Assembly (NCBI GenBank): GCA_020091685.1
Contig: CM034606.1
Coordinates: 23,576,695 to 23,640,694, forward strand
DNA from: Lutjanus erythropterus
Taxonomy: Eukaryota > Chordata > Actinopteri > Lutjaniformes > Lutjanidae
Length of the DNA: 64,000 nt
Reading direction: 5' to 3'
Each line of letters begins with the position of its first letter. The first letter of the stretch is position 1. The translations under genes were made by a program, and so were the position numbers. This document shows, piece by piece, positions 12,982 through 25,430 of this stretch. The notes under the pieces were generated by a model. That model was given only the letters and a program-made list of their open reading frames with translations. It had not been told where the DNA came from and did no database searches.

Positions 12982-14741
12982 AGAGAGAAAGAGAGATTGG
13001 GGCTTAACATACATCCTGTATCTCATCATTTTTTACAGTTTAATGAGTTTTAATTAATAACCTTTAAAAGAGTTTGTGTCCAGACGCGGTGCTCACCGTC
13101 TGCAGAGCAGGAAGGACGTTAATTAATATGAACTTATTATGAACTCCCCATTTCATTACTGTTCATCAAATAATTCAGTTTAACGCCGGTGTTGTCAGTG
13201 GGTATATAGGTGGATGATGACCACACATCACACAGACACCAGAGGGACTTCAATGAGCCAAACAGGCTTATTTTGAAAAATGATTCTCTAAATGGTTTCA
13301 GAAAACTGGAGCCCTCAATGAGCCCTTTAGCCAAGGTCAGTTTATTTGTATTCCGGTCCATAATAGCTCTCCGTAAGTCTTTCCAAAGTAATTTTCTGCC
13401 TCGCAAAACAATTGTGTTGCACATTTAAAAAAAAAAGAAAACAACAATAAATTATGCCAGTCAAATATATTCAAAAACTCTAAAGACAGAATCCTACAGC
13501 TCGAGGTGGCACAAAGGAGAAAAACAATGGGCAATTTGTCATTGGCCAACTGGCATATCCATCTGGGCCAATAAGATAATGGAACTGAGTGGCAGGCAAA
13601 CAGCTTGGCCGCCATTTTGTATACACAAGGTAATCAGATTATCATCCACTACAACAATCAGGTGTCTGGTGGTGATTTTTTAAATGAGGCCTCCTAATGA
13701 AGCCACAGCAGAAGGCCTTCACTGCCTGCAGACAGCTCAGCAAAGTGTAACTGATTAAATGAGGTTGTCCTTTTACTGTTATTTATTAAATAAAATTACA
13801 ATCTACACCCTAAACTGCTTGCCTGGATATTAAATATTCTGTCGGTTCATTTCTAATAAGGTGGAGAAATTTTGGCAAAATGAATTGGTTTATTGCAAAC
13901 AGGCATCTTTTTTCTGAATTAACACATCTGTCGTCATCCATTTTCACTGCCACACAATCAACTGTCATGGTCACTTAATGTCCTCCAGTAAACGCGTTGC
14001 TTCCCTCTGCATCTGCAAATTCAATTTACTTCTGAATCACGCTGCTGTGTTTTTTATTTATTTATTTATTTTAGCAAGGTTAAAGAATGATAATCAGTTA
14101 TCCTTTGAGGCAGTGTTTATAAATGAGAAGCCAATTTGGTGTACCCATGTTGAATCGTTTGCGTTAAATTACAACCACATCCTCTTTCCTTCCAGGAACT
14201 GAAAAGCACCTTTGTTGAGCTGAAACAGAGGTCAGTGACTGAGTGGAGGAGGTAAGATATCAACTCAGTTTATGTGGATAAAAGTCTGACGTCATAACTT
14301 TCTGCTAACCTAAAGCTACAATGCAGTTTAGCTCCTACCACCAGTATGCATGGTGCGCTTTGCTGTTGCTTCTATCAGAAAACCATTCATCAGTCACACT
14401 GTTCCTCACTCAAGAAAATCATCTCATCTCTCACCTCTTTTCTCACTGACTGAAACCACAGTGGTGGAGAGTGGATTATTACTGGAAAGAGGACTAGCAT
14501 GACTGGAAAAAAGCTGGTCATTAGTCAGCGAGCAGGTTTTATAGCTATTGTATTATTTCCGGACATTACTGATTACCTCCACCCAGCACCTTTTCACAAT
14601 AAAACTACAGGGAAGATGACACATTTATATAACCCTTAATGTAGCGCCTTTACTGTGGCAATTTTAAAAATTGTCTGCATTAAAACAGTGGGAACTGTTC
14701 TGATGGGGTTATGATTCAGAAAATCCAGTCTGAGTAACAGA
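12224..14741. other. Gene-free interval between two MITE copies
   Basis: Apart from the microsatellite at 12,945-12,996, no feature is recognised. A moderately GC-rich patch at 13,540-13,740 has no repeat character I can see and could be a conserved non-coding element, but this cannot be judged from one sequence. Confidence 0.45.
12945..12996. repeat. (AC)n(AG)n compound microsatellite
   Basis: About 17 AC units run directly into GA units with one interruption. Confidence 0.95.
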
Positions 14742-15408
14742 GTAAAGGGATCATTTGGATTATCTGGCAGTATTATGTGCTTACCCATAATCAGTGTATT
14801 ATCTACAGTAGATGGTGGTCGGCATGACCCCACTTTGGAGAAGCAGCAGGAGGACCAGCATGGAAGCTAAGCAATGAACTGCTGTGGACAGGGTCAGCAA
14901 CAAAAGGTACTTTAGCCACTTTAAGAGGGTCCATGTAAACAAAGTCAATATCAGTTTAAACCGCTGTCATACAAGTCAAATATTTCTCTTTCTGAACCAA
15001 CCTGGTCAGCCTCGATTATTACTCAGTTTGTGCTATCGTGTGACTTTGGTGAATCCAAACTATCACCAAAGTCACACAATAGCACAAACTAACAGATCAA
15101 GGCAGCTGTAGACCATCATCTCCTCTGCTCTGTTAGGTAAAATTTGGCTAAAGAGAGTGTTATTTGGCTTGTAAAAATATCCCAAATATAGCGTACACTT
15201 AAACTGATATTGATGTTTTTTTAGTGTCTAAAATACATTTTGTTGCTGACCCCGTCCACAGCAGCACATTGCTTCACTTGTTGCTGGTGCTCCTCTCTGC
15301 TTCTCCAAACTGGGAGTATTTCGACCGCCATCTACTGTATGTAATACACTGACAACTGCTAATCACCTCATACTATCCCATTTCAAATAATGCGAACTCT
15401 CCCTTTAA
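14742..15408. mobile_element. Long palindromic TTAA MITE, copy 2
   Basis: Same family as 11,447-12,223, with shared words in the same order (GTGTATTATCTACAGTAGATG, GGAGAAGCAGCAGGAGGACC, CTGTGGACAGGGTCAGCA) and their inverted counterparts on the right side. The right end is TCCCTTTAA. The left end is GTAAAGGGA, so the left TTAA has one substitution. The centre at 15,025-15,090 is a 28-bp-arm hairpin with one mismatch and a 10-base loop. About 667 bp; non-coding. Confidence 0.8.
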
Positions 15409-18130
15409 TGTGTGTAAAGGCTTATCAGACTCATTGTACAATGGTTTGTGACACGCACAGGCGGCATTTTACAGCTCTGGAATGGCGGCAACTATTTATC
15501 TATCATGACAATCATGAGGTAAACAGCAGAAATACAGCATTAACATTACAAAATCATCTACCTAGAAGATGATCTTGCATGTATTTGATTGGGCAGTCTA
15601 GCACCTCGCCGGATGAAGAGATGTTGCAGCAAAAGTTGAGCCTGGTTCAACATTGTTTTGCTTTCTTATACATTATCACCCACCCTGCATTCTTTTGCTC
15701 AAGCCTGTTAGCCTCAGCAACAAGGTACAGAAAAATCCTCGCAATATGCAGGCTTATTTTCACCAGTATGACAATGTTCTCTTTTAGTTAATGCAGACTG
15801 GTTGGTCTCATCCTGTCTATGCCAAACTCAGTTTGCAGGCCTCTAGAGAGGTTGTAATGCTTTTTCCTTCACTTCACAACCATGTATTGTCACCAATTAT
15901 GCTGGGATAACCCAGACAGAAATAATTCCTGAGTGAATTATATTTCTGCTGCTGGTACAGGCTATAGCTGCACCCACAAATGTACAGCACTGTTGTGCTC
16001 TCCGTACATATGAATCACTTTGATTATATAGACAAAGACAAATATCAGGCTGTAAAAGCAGCAATAAAACTGCTTCCTGTCAGCTTTCGGCATATGCCAG
16101 AGTGTGATGAGAACAAAATGTGAGCAGATGATAATGAGAGAGAAAAGCCTCAGTTATATGTCAAACCACAGACTGCAGTGTTATTTGCAGAAATGTGTTG
16201 TAAAAAAAAGGACAAAGAGAAGGGCGAAAAGCCTGTCCCACATGATTATATATTAAATCTCATTGTTCAGATTTTGCTGAGTTTAAATGATATGTTAGGC
16301 TTTAGTGTTAGGCATTAGGTGGTTACATCCAGCGGGTATTTTGGTTATTTTGGCTGATTAGGCAGTGCTAGATATTACATGCGGTCATCAGACTCTCTGA
16401 GTCTCATTTTGACATGTCGCTGTGGGAGAAGGTGTAAATAATAACTGAATCATGGCTGAGCCCTCGCACTTGAATAGCACAGAACCCCGGTAACTTTATT
16501 ACTAACACCTGTGCTCTTCCTAACAAGTTGAAATGTCTGCTGTGAAGAAGGTCTGCTCTGTAAGACACTCTTGATCTGAGCAGGTCTTCACTCTGGGAAG
16601 GGCTGATTGGTTGAGTGGGTTGTTGATGTAGATTATTGTCCCACAGCAAAAAGCATTAAGAAAATGAAGGAGCTCCTCACAGCTGCAAATCATTAGAATA
16701 GATTGTGAACAGTGGAAAGATGGATCCAGAAAGAGTTTAGAAACAACAATAACAAAAATTAGATTTTCCTTTCTCTCTGTTAATTATAATTGCCTGTAGT
16801 TTTCCAGATTTGCAGTTTGTTTGACATCTGGTAGTTAACATATTGTATATTCTGTTATTATAAATAAGATAGATAGAATTATTATTATTAATATTATTAT
16901 TATTATTTCAGTTCTTGTATATTTATTGCCACAAAACCTGCTTGGAAACCAGTCAAACTTTTCAGAAATTTTTAACTGCAAACTGTTGTTACAAAGTACT
17001 ACAAAAGAAGATTAATGAGAAAACTTGTTGAGCTTTACATGAGCAATGCCACCAAACAAAGCCATGTGATGTACAGCAGCACAAACCATATGCACTGCAT
17101 TGCCATGGGAACCTCAGTTGCTGATGCAGAAAATCTTTCTATCCTGTCTGCTTGAGGTTGTATTAACACTATAAATTTTACACAGCATATCATCCACAGA
17201 ATGACAAAGCAATTACAGACACTTTGAATGATGTTTTTAAGCTTGATCCTGATTAGCCGCCAAGTCCACTTTACACTGCTGGGACTGCAGCTCAGAACAC
17301 TGATTAGAAAATTGATGACTCCCATTTATCATGGATAACACTCACTCAGAATAATCATCACAGTTTGATTTGGCCAAAAACTAAAGTGGCTTCCAAGTGT
17401 CATTCATTATGTGTCAGACTGATAAGATCATTTAAATTTGTTGTGTCAAGTTTAAAGTTAAATGTGCAGTTGTGTGCAAGAAATTCTCTCGTTTTATTTG
17501 CAGCAGTTTTTACCATGATATATTTGTATAGTCTTCATAGCTCTCTGTTAATAACCTGTTTGTCTTGAATGAAATAGGCATTACACAATCGGTCCATTTT
17601 CTGCAAAAGAAGAGTCAAATGATGCACCACATGCCCCTTTTTATATGAACATGTGCAGATCCCGAAGAAGAAACCCTGAGTTAACAATGCGAGTTGATAA
17701 GCACTGTTGTGACACTCGCTATCTCTGACTGGGGTTCTGGATTTTGTTGAGCAAATTCAGGCAAAGAAAGCCGGATGTGTTGAGCTCCCTTCATAGCACA
17801 GTCCTCACGAAATGGCAGCCAGGAGCAATAAAAACGTTAAGCCACACAATATAAAGTAAGCTCTTACAGCTGGTAAGAAATTAACTGTGTCCCATATAAT
17901 CAACATGCAGCATGGGTTAAAAGGACAGAAGCCTCATGCTGGGTATGAGTAAAGCTTCTATGTAGGAAATTTATGATGTTTGCAGTGAAATTATTCCAAA
18001 GATTAGATATGTGCCTGATGTCATACTACCAGTTCAATGCAAAATGTCACTCATACTAAGATATGTTAATGCAAGAATTAGCAAGTATTATTGATCAGCC
18101 GCAGGGGATCATGAAAGGAGATTCTGCACA
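15409..18130. other. Gene-free interval
   Basis: No gene or RNA is supported. An (ATT)n tract lies at 16,878-16,908. Open frames such as those near 16.4-16.65 and 17.0-17.3 kb have no recognisable domains or splice context. Confidence 0.5.
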
Positions 18131-18452
18131 CCTGTTTCCAGTTGTGGAAAGAGTACTGAAAATCTCCAAGTGATGTAACATTACTAAAATATTATTCAGT
18201 TACAAGTAAAAGTACTGGTGTTTGAAATTACTGTTAGAAAATGTGCAAAGTGTTCTCCTAAAAAAAATACTCAGTGAGTTTTTGTTTCTCCAAACCTTCT
18301 ATCTAAATTATTCCCAACTCCTGCACTATTCTGGTCAGTACGAGTAAAAGTACTGACTTGAACCCCCATTCCCTCCAAAAAAAAAAAACCCCCACACTTG
18401 ATTACAGTAATTTCAGTATTTGTAATTAATTACTTCCACCCCTGCCTGTTTG
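18131..18452. mobile_element. Non-autonomous hAT-type MITE with 8-bp target duplication
   Basis: The element body is 18,139-18,444. The left end is CAGTTGTGGAAAG and the right end is CTTCCACCCCTG, inverted partners of the fish CAG(G)GGTGGAAAGTA family. The body repeats AAGTAC/AGTACT words. The flanking 8-mers are CCTGTTTC (18,131-18,138) and CCTGTTTG (18,445-18,452), seven of eight identical, as expected for hAT insertion. Non-coding. Confidence 0.8.
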
Positions 18453-19479
18453 AGATGTGAAGTTCAACAACATGACACATTTTCTTTTCAGAGCTGTCTG
18501 CACCTCTATCAGCTACTTAATCCCACAATAAAACTCCAAACTTGTGTTACAGTCATCAACAAACTATTGATTATAGAACCTCACAAACTTTTGTGCAATT
18601 CATTCAACAGCCACAATGTGAGCTAGTTGACCTTAAAATAAGTGTCTCTTCCTCACATGCAAAACTATTCACTGTCAAACAGAAGGGTACACACGCAGGG
18701 GCTCCATTCCATTTAGTGTAGGAGAGTCTTTCTACTGAGCCAACATGCATAATAGCAACACCCTAACTTTGTCTGACTCGTATGGAACAGAACTTTACCT
18801 TAACATCAGTCACCGGTGTTTTCCCTACTCTTTCATGTCAAAGTGGCTGCTGCGAAAAAGTTCTATTACATCCAGACAGGCGCTAACAGAGAGGCTTTCC
18901 TCTTGGGATATTTATCATTTTTCAAGCATTACTTTTCGATTCCTGCAGTTAATGGCACAAACACCATGCCCTTGATCTCACCGTAAGCTCTCAGTCATTC
19001 TGGTTTCTTTTCTTCCGTCTACCTGTGTGCCTGTCATACATAATGACATAGCTCAGAAATCCAGCCTATAATGATATTAAAGGTGTTTAGCCTCCACGAA
19101 GCTAACAGGAGAGATGATAAAGCACAGTCTGCACACACCCACACAGTCCTGAGAAGAGGTCTAATCAGCCTGCATAAGTGAAAACATCTGTGTGGGTGTC
19201 ACAGCTGTGCAGGGCCTTTAATGTCAGGGTACAGTGAGACTGCAGGGAATACAGGTAAGCAAACGTCCTCCTACTGTAAGTATATAAAGATAAATGGCTG
19301 TTAACAAAACTCTGTGTGTGCACTTGTAAATTGTCCATAAAGTATAATCATTCTTTGTATGTATGCATGGCTGCTGAGTTAATTTTAATTAAGTCAGTGA
19401 TGTCGTCAGGGTGTCAGGATGCATTCCATTCGCCTCATATTCCCTGTGAAGTGGACTACACTGGGCATTCTGCAATGAT

Positions 19480-20330
19480 AAAAAAGTGCTACCAGAACCA
19501 TGAAGGGTTATTTGGCTTGTCCCCTTAGGAGAACGATTTTTGGTTCCTGCTAGAACTGTTTATAATGGTGCCGCTTAGGATGCTCTCAGACAATTTGAGG
19601 AAACTTTTTGGCTCCACGCATAAGTGTATGTTGATTGGTCACACCATGAGCCAATACAGCACCAGCAACCACCATGTTGATTCTGCATTGCATTGGCTTT
19701 TGTGTCCGCCATCTTGTTTATTGTTGTCATAGTAACAGTTGTTGTTGTATGTCACCCGGAAGTGACAGTTGCTTTACCAGCCGCCATCCCCTTAAGTTTG
19801 CTGTTGACAGTGTGAATTCAAACAGGAAAAAAGTCCCCGAGGGTGTGTAGTTCTCAAGGAACTCTGTAATGGGTTATTCCTCCTCAAAGAGTTCTTAGAA
19901 CTGTTTGGACTGAAAACACCTGCAGAGGGTTATACCTAGAACCATCGGTAAAAGGGTCCATCCTGAACCTCCTATGGGAGGTTCTGAAGGAAAACAATGG
20001 TTCCACCCAGAACACTCTCTGGGGGTTCAAGGCAGAACTTCTCCACCTTCTAAGGGTGCTACCAAGAATCCTATGAAGAACCCTTTTATATTCCATGTTT
20101 TTACTTAGAACCCTTCTATATCACGGTACAAAGAACTCTTGATGAAAAAGTTGTTCAGAGATTTCGAACTTTGTCTTCCAAAAAGGGTTTTTTAGATGAA
20201 AAGATTTCTTAATGAAAGGAGTCCCAGTCCTGCAAAGAACCCTTGATGAAACATTCCCTCTGAAGCAAATGGTTTTGGGTAGGATCTCAGCCTTTCAGGA
20301 GAACCCTTTCTGCAGCCCCTGTTTCCAAAA
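19480..20330. repeat. AGAACCCTT/GGTTCT-rich repeat region
   Basis: Dozens of short AGAACC, GAACCCTT and GGTTC words in both orientations are spread over about 850 bp, for example AAGAACCCTTTTATATTCCA and TTAGAACCCTTCTATATCAC. This resembles fish repeats built of 'agaaccctt' units. The stretch from 19,560 to 19,850 is less repetitive and may be unrelated DNA between two parts. Confidence 0.55.
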
Positions 20331-22880
20331 GTGTAGGGAGCAAAAAATGCTGAGTTCAAAGGGAACTGTGAAATGTGTAGGGAGGAACTAAACAACAGTT
20401 CTTCACTTTGCTGGAAGTTGACGAGTAAAGTTACCCAGCAGTCACTGCACCAAAAACAAACAATGGAGCTCACAGAGGAGATTATATGTAATATAGGAAA
20501 TTTATTTATTTATTATAGTTATTTATTTTCTTATTTACATTTTATGTTTCTCTATAGTTTATATACTGTCTGTGAGTATTATCATCGTAAGTAACATTAA
20601 TCATTATTATCAAGTATGACATAATAGTCATTAAATAATCAACATAATATTACATGATAATCTGTAAATCTGTGTAATTTTGATGTCTTTAAGAATGCAC
20701 AGCTTGTAAATGAATAAAATCTCATTTATTCACAAGTAACACATATTTCAACAGAATAATTTTGATAATGTATCAGCTTTTGTTTTGTTTCATTCAGTAT
20801 TTTATTTCAGAAGAATTAAACTTCCACAGTTGCAGCAGAATGTATCCAGATGCTTCACATTACCATGCAGGGAGGACAGATGTCTGTGTAGGTGATGTTA
20901 CAGGGCGTTCCGAAGGAGTAATTTATTCACGGGTCAAGTTCCCTCAACAACATTCCCTGAAAAGCAAGCAGGTAGTAGAACCGTTTATGTATTCTGTGAA
21001 ATGGAAGGCACCTTCAGTTAAATAATCTTCCTGTAATGGACATGAATGCTGGTTCCAGCCCCCTCTGACGGTCACTGTATATAAATCAGATGTGCAGCTG
21101 ATTACAGAAATCCCAAAGCTCCACAATGCAAGTTGATTTTTCACCGTGAAATTACATATTATTCATCACCTTTAGTGTGTGTAGGAGGGTGTTATATAAA
21201 TGTAAGTGCAGGCACATGTATGTTGGTCTTGAAAGGCTAACTAGAATAACAGCAGTCACACAAAGAGGCTCTGATAACAAAATCAGTCTCAATAAGAACT
21301 GCAAGCTTTCAGTGTTGTACAATACATACTCATGTGTAAAATGTATACAGATGTATGCACTCTACAAAAACATTCTCATAGAGCATTACAAAACAAATAA
21401 GATGAGATATATTGTCACAAATTAGTTTACAGTATAAAACTGAATCTCTCCTGCTGAAGGAAGGTATCATAATTCTTCTGCAACAGCAAACACAGGGCAA
21501 GAGAGACTGAACTTTGCATTGTTTAAACACTTTATCTCAGCTGTCTTCATTTAGCAACACAGCTCACCACAAAACACCTTATTTTCTAATTTATGATGCA
21601 ATTAAATAATAAATCTAACATTATTTCCACATTCATTTCAGAAAAGCAAAGAGGGAAGCAGACCGGATTCTGGTTTCCGTCTCTGAAAGGATGGAGTTTT
21701 TAACAGATTGAACACATATTGTGCTTTTTTGCAAGAAACATTTCCGGATAATGTGTCCACAGGCTCGGGCAGATCGATACTTCAGCAAGGTGCAGAAACA
21801 CAAACAAAGGCCAAAGAAAGTGCCTACGAAGAGACTCACATTGTGTGCATATTTCTTTTTCTTATTTTGTGCTCTGAGGTGAATATTGTATGTACTTTTT
21901 TCTCTATTTTACTTATTTAACAGTTAAAGCTATGTTTTTAAGTAACAATAAAAAAATCATAATGATCATCTATGATACAGTGTTATAGTTCATGTCCAAC
22001 CATATATGTATTGTTTAAATTAGCTCCACCTAAACCAACTGCAACCTTAAAAGCTTTAATGCATATGTAGTAATAGTTTAACAGAAAACCTTTTTTCACA
22101 GCCACTGTATTGAAATAGTAAGGTAAACACATGCAGGCTGTAGCAATAATACTAAATAAGGCTCCAAAAATTGAAAAGGATGCACAGTCTCCAGTATTCA
22201 AGTCAACATTGTTGTCATATAATGTCATTAGAGTTGATTATATATTGTGATTATGGCCACTTTAAGTTAAAGATCTGAATAGTTATTTCATCACTGGCAG
22301 AAGATTAAAAACAGCATTAAAAACAGTCACCTTTTCTTTCTGGCTCAATCCACAAGGCTCCAGTTTGTAAATGAGGCTACAGGAACATGCTGTCAATACA
22401 CATCTGCATTCTCTGGACCAAAGCAACATGAAATCTGCAGATGAAGACTGATCTGATCGCGCACAACTGTCTGTCTGCAGACTGCATGTGTGCAAAATCT
22501 TACTCTCTTATTTACCTCTGCACAAATACAGTTACAGCCATCAGAGCCAGCAAGGCCGTTTTAATTGGCTGGCGTGTCTCCATTCAGTTTGACCAGATTC
22601 TCACACAGACTCACTCGTCTTCTCTGGATAAAGGTTGATTTAATTCTACATCTCCAGCAGTTTCTGATGTGAACTCAAAACACTCCAGATAATGAAACAT
22701 ACCAACACGGGTCATCTGCCCCTTCTACATCCCTCTGAATTGTATGGTTATGTATCCATGGAAACAACATGCTGCAATCTCCCAAGCTCGTTTCCTGTTT
22801 TCTTAATATGAAGCTGATTTTTGGGCGGCGTTGTGTTCTGGACAAGTGCGTCATGGGGCGTGTGGCTTGATAAACATGTC
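20331..22880. other. Gene-free interval
   Basis: AT-rich, with TTTATTTATT runs near 20,500. Several short frames occur on both strands, none recognisable. Confidence 0.5.
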
Positions 22881-22881
22881 A

Positions 22882-22882
22882 G

Positions 22883-22927
<45 letters not shown>

Positions 22928-22980
22928 GTAGTAGTAGTAGTATTACCAAACTCAGCACACATACACACACACACACACTT
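22882..22980. repeat. Compound microsatellite (ATA)15-(GTA)5 plus (CA)n
   Basis: Fifteen ATA units (22,882-22,926) pass into five GTA units (22,927-22,941). After 15 bases of unique sequence an interrupted CA tract runs to about 22,978. On the two strands the first tract would read as poly-Asn or poly-Ile, which makes spurious open frames. Confidence 0.95.
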
Positions 22981-24950
22981 AGCCAGCACCTCATCTCGTT
23001 TTGTCAGATCTGTGGACATGTCAATCTGTCCTGTGGCTGATTGGAGCTGACACCGAGGAGAGATGAAAAGCCCGACGGAAAGCCTGGTTACATTTCCAGC
23101 AGGTAGAGAAGTCAATATCTACTCCTCACTGTTCTTCATTACTTTGTCACTTTCACTTCCTCTCTTTTTTATTTTTCCTCACTGCATGAACATATTCTTG
23201 AGCCCTAGGCGACGGCTAGGGTTAATAATGCAATAAAACTGCAGTTCAAGAAAAATGTTCTGCCTTAAAAACTTTATTTTGAAAGCACATGTTTTATTGT
23301 ATGGTACGTTATACATTCTGCATCACTGTATTAAATAAAAATAAACTGCAGTAGTAGCTTTCCGGCTTTTTTCTTATTACTGTACTACACTTTTTGAGTT
23401 CTTTTTGAGTTAGAGAAAACACTACATCAGTGTGGATATATTAGCCAAAAGTCATTTCATAGCAACCCTCCATTTTCTGATATACTGCAGCAAGAAAATT
23501 AATTAATTAGATTAAAATCCAGCAAAACATGTGACTTAATAAACACTTTTGCTCCATATTCACAGTCATCCCTTCACTGCAGCTTGCTTCTGTTCTGCTG
23601 CAACGTTTAAATTTATGTTGATTCAGAAAGTTTTTTTCCCTCAAGATTTTATTCAAGAAGAGTAAATACTCAAGGATGTCAGATTGTACTTAAGCACATA
23701 ATAATGATTAAGTGTTTCATCTGTATACAATTATTATATTTATTTTGGACACATTTTCGGAAATGTGTTTTCATTTTAGTGACAAAAAGGTCATCAGACA
23801 AATTGCCCTCATTCATTTTAAAGAGGGAACCGTGTAAATACAGGACAGTGACAGGATAAATGGGCTCGTATTGCGATCACAAGGGCACTCTGACTCATGC
23901 ATATATTAATTCAGATTTATGAGTACATCTGTGCAAAGTTTTATGGCTGTAGCCTTTTGTTTAAGCTAACAGCCAAATTGATTTTTCCATTCAACTTCCA
24001 ATATGTTGAATGCATTAATGATGATTAATGATGATGATAAAACATTTGCACTGCTGACAACGTGAATCCATAACACTGTGTAAGAGTCACGATGTCTTTG
24101 TTTAAGACATCTCAGTGAATCATGAAAATGTGGCAACTTTTTTTTTTTTGCTAAAAATTTCTGTAAAACATGCCTCTGATAACTGGATAGACCAGACCAG
24201 CGAAATGTGTGAGTGACACATGCAAGTTGGCGTGACTGCTTGGTCCATTTTCAAGCAGGAAAAACTGGTGGCCTGGCAACAAACTTTCTCAAATTACAGC
24301 TAAAGAGTTCACTAAAATGTGTTTAGGCAATTCAGTAACATAATCTTGATTCCTGAGACTGGTGAGTTACACCTGAAACGTGTTACATTTCAAATCTGGA
24401 CCGGTAAGACTTCTTTGCCAGTCACCATATCAAACACACCCTATGTTAAATAAATGGATTGATTGGCCCCAAGAGATCCAGGTGGAAATCTCTGGTCAGA
24501 TTTCCAATCTGGCCAAAATAATGGAGGCCAGACGTATCAGCCGGAGCAGATGAAACATGAGCTTGCAGACTTGTCTGGTTCAGGCAGGTTAGAATTTAGG
24601 CAGAAATTGCTGTAAAATAAAATACTAGTAATTAGTGAACCTGTAAGCCTGACTAATACCTTAGTTTATGATTAGTTTATTAGGATTCCCATTAGATAAC
24701 TCCATGACATCAGCTAGTCTTCCTGGAGTCCAACTCAGGTGTTATAAATTTACAAAACATTAAATACGTGCAGCAACAGCACAGTACTTTACAAACAACA
24801 TGAAACATGTGGGGTTTGTTCATACGGTTATTTGAGGGTAAAATGAGGGGCAAGTGAAGGGGCAAATATAACTACTTCTAGCATAAATCTTAAAAATTAT
24901 ATTTCTAATTATAATTATATTTCTATCACTGAAAATGGAACTGTGCTTTG
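22981..24950. other. Gene-free interval
   Basis: Nothing coding is supported. A small near-palindrome, CCCTAG-(7 nt)-CTAGGG, sits at 23,203-23,221. The rest is AT-rich unique-looking DNA. Confidence 0.5.
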
Positions 24951-24954
24951 AAAG

Positions 24955-25430
24955 CTGCGCTAATCAATATGTTTATATTACAATGGATCAGATGACCATA
25001 TAAAATGAAAGGGGTCACTCGTAGTGATAAACCCACAGACTATTATCACCCAACTTTATGGAATTTATTAACAACATATTTACTGTTCTAATTGGATATT
25101 TACTAATATTTCCTATACCAATTTCATGTGCTTAAACTCTCCTGTGGATGTCAATAATGGACATTAGGAAGACGTCATGAAAACATCATTCCAGCTCCTC
25201 AGGGGACGTCTTTTCAATGTGTGACAAGTCTTTGATCAGTGGGTGGAAAAATCATCATTTAGCAGCTACACTTTCTTCAGGCGTTGGTGGAGACCAAAAA
25301 CAGAGCAAAAAGTAAAGTGAAAATTTGACTCAGCTTCTTTCTGCAACCAGGCACGACTCCAGATGAATGCTAATGGGTAAACAGGCAACATGTTCACCAT
25401 ATAAACTTTATAATGTGATAATATATCATT
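24955..25430. repeat. Dispersed fish repeat (GGTGG..CCAAATGAATG family), copy 2
   Basis: Shares CTGC(A/G)CTAATCAATAT at its left side and GTGGAGACCAAAAACAGAG further right with the copy at 4.91-5.24 kb, and GACTCCAGATGAATGCTAAT with the family generally. Its interior (GGATCAGATGACCATATAAA) is longer than in copy 1. Confidence 0.55.

Noticed and set aside
22831..23115. Poly-Asn and poly-Ile frames
   Set aside because: Produced by the ATA microsatellite.
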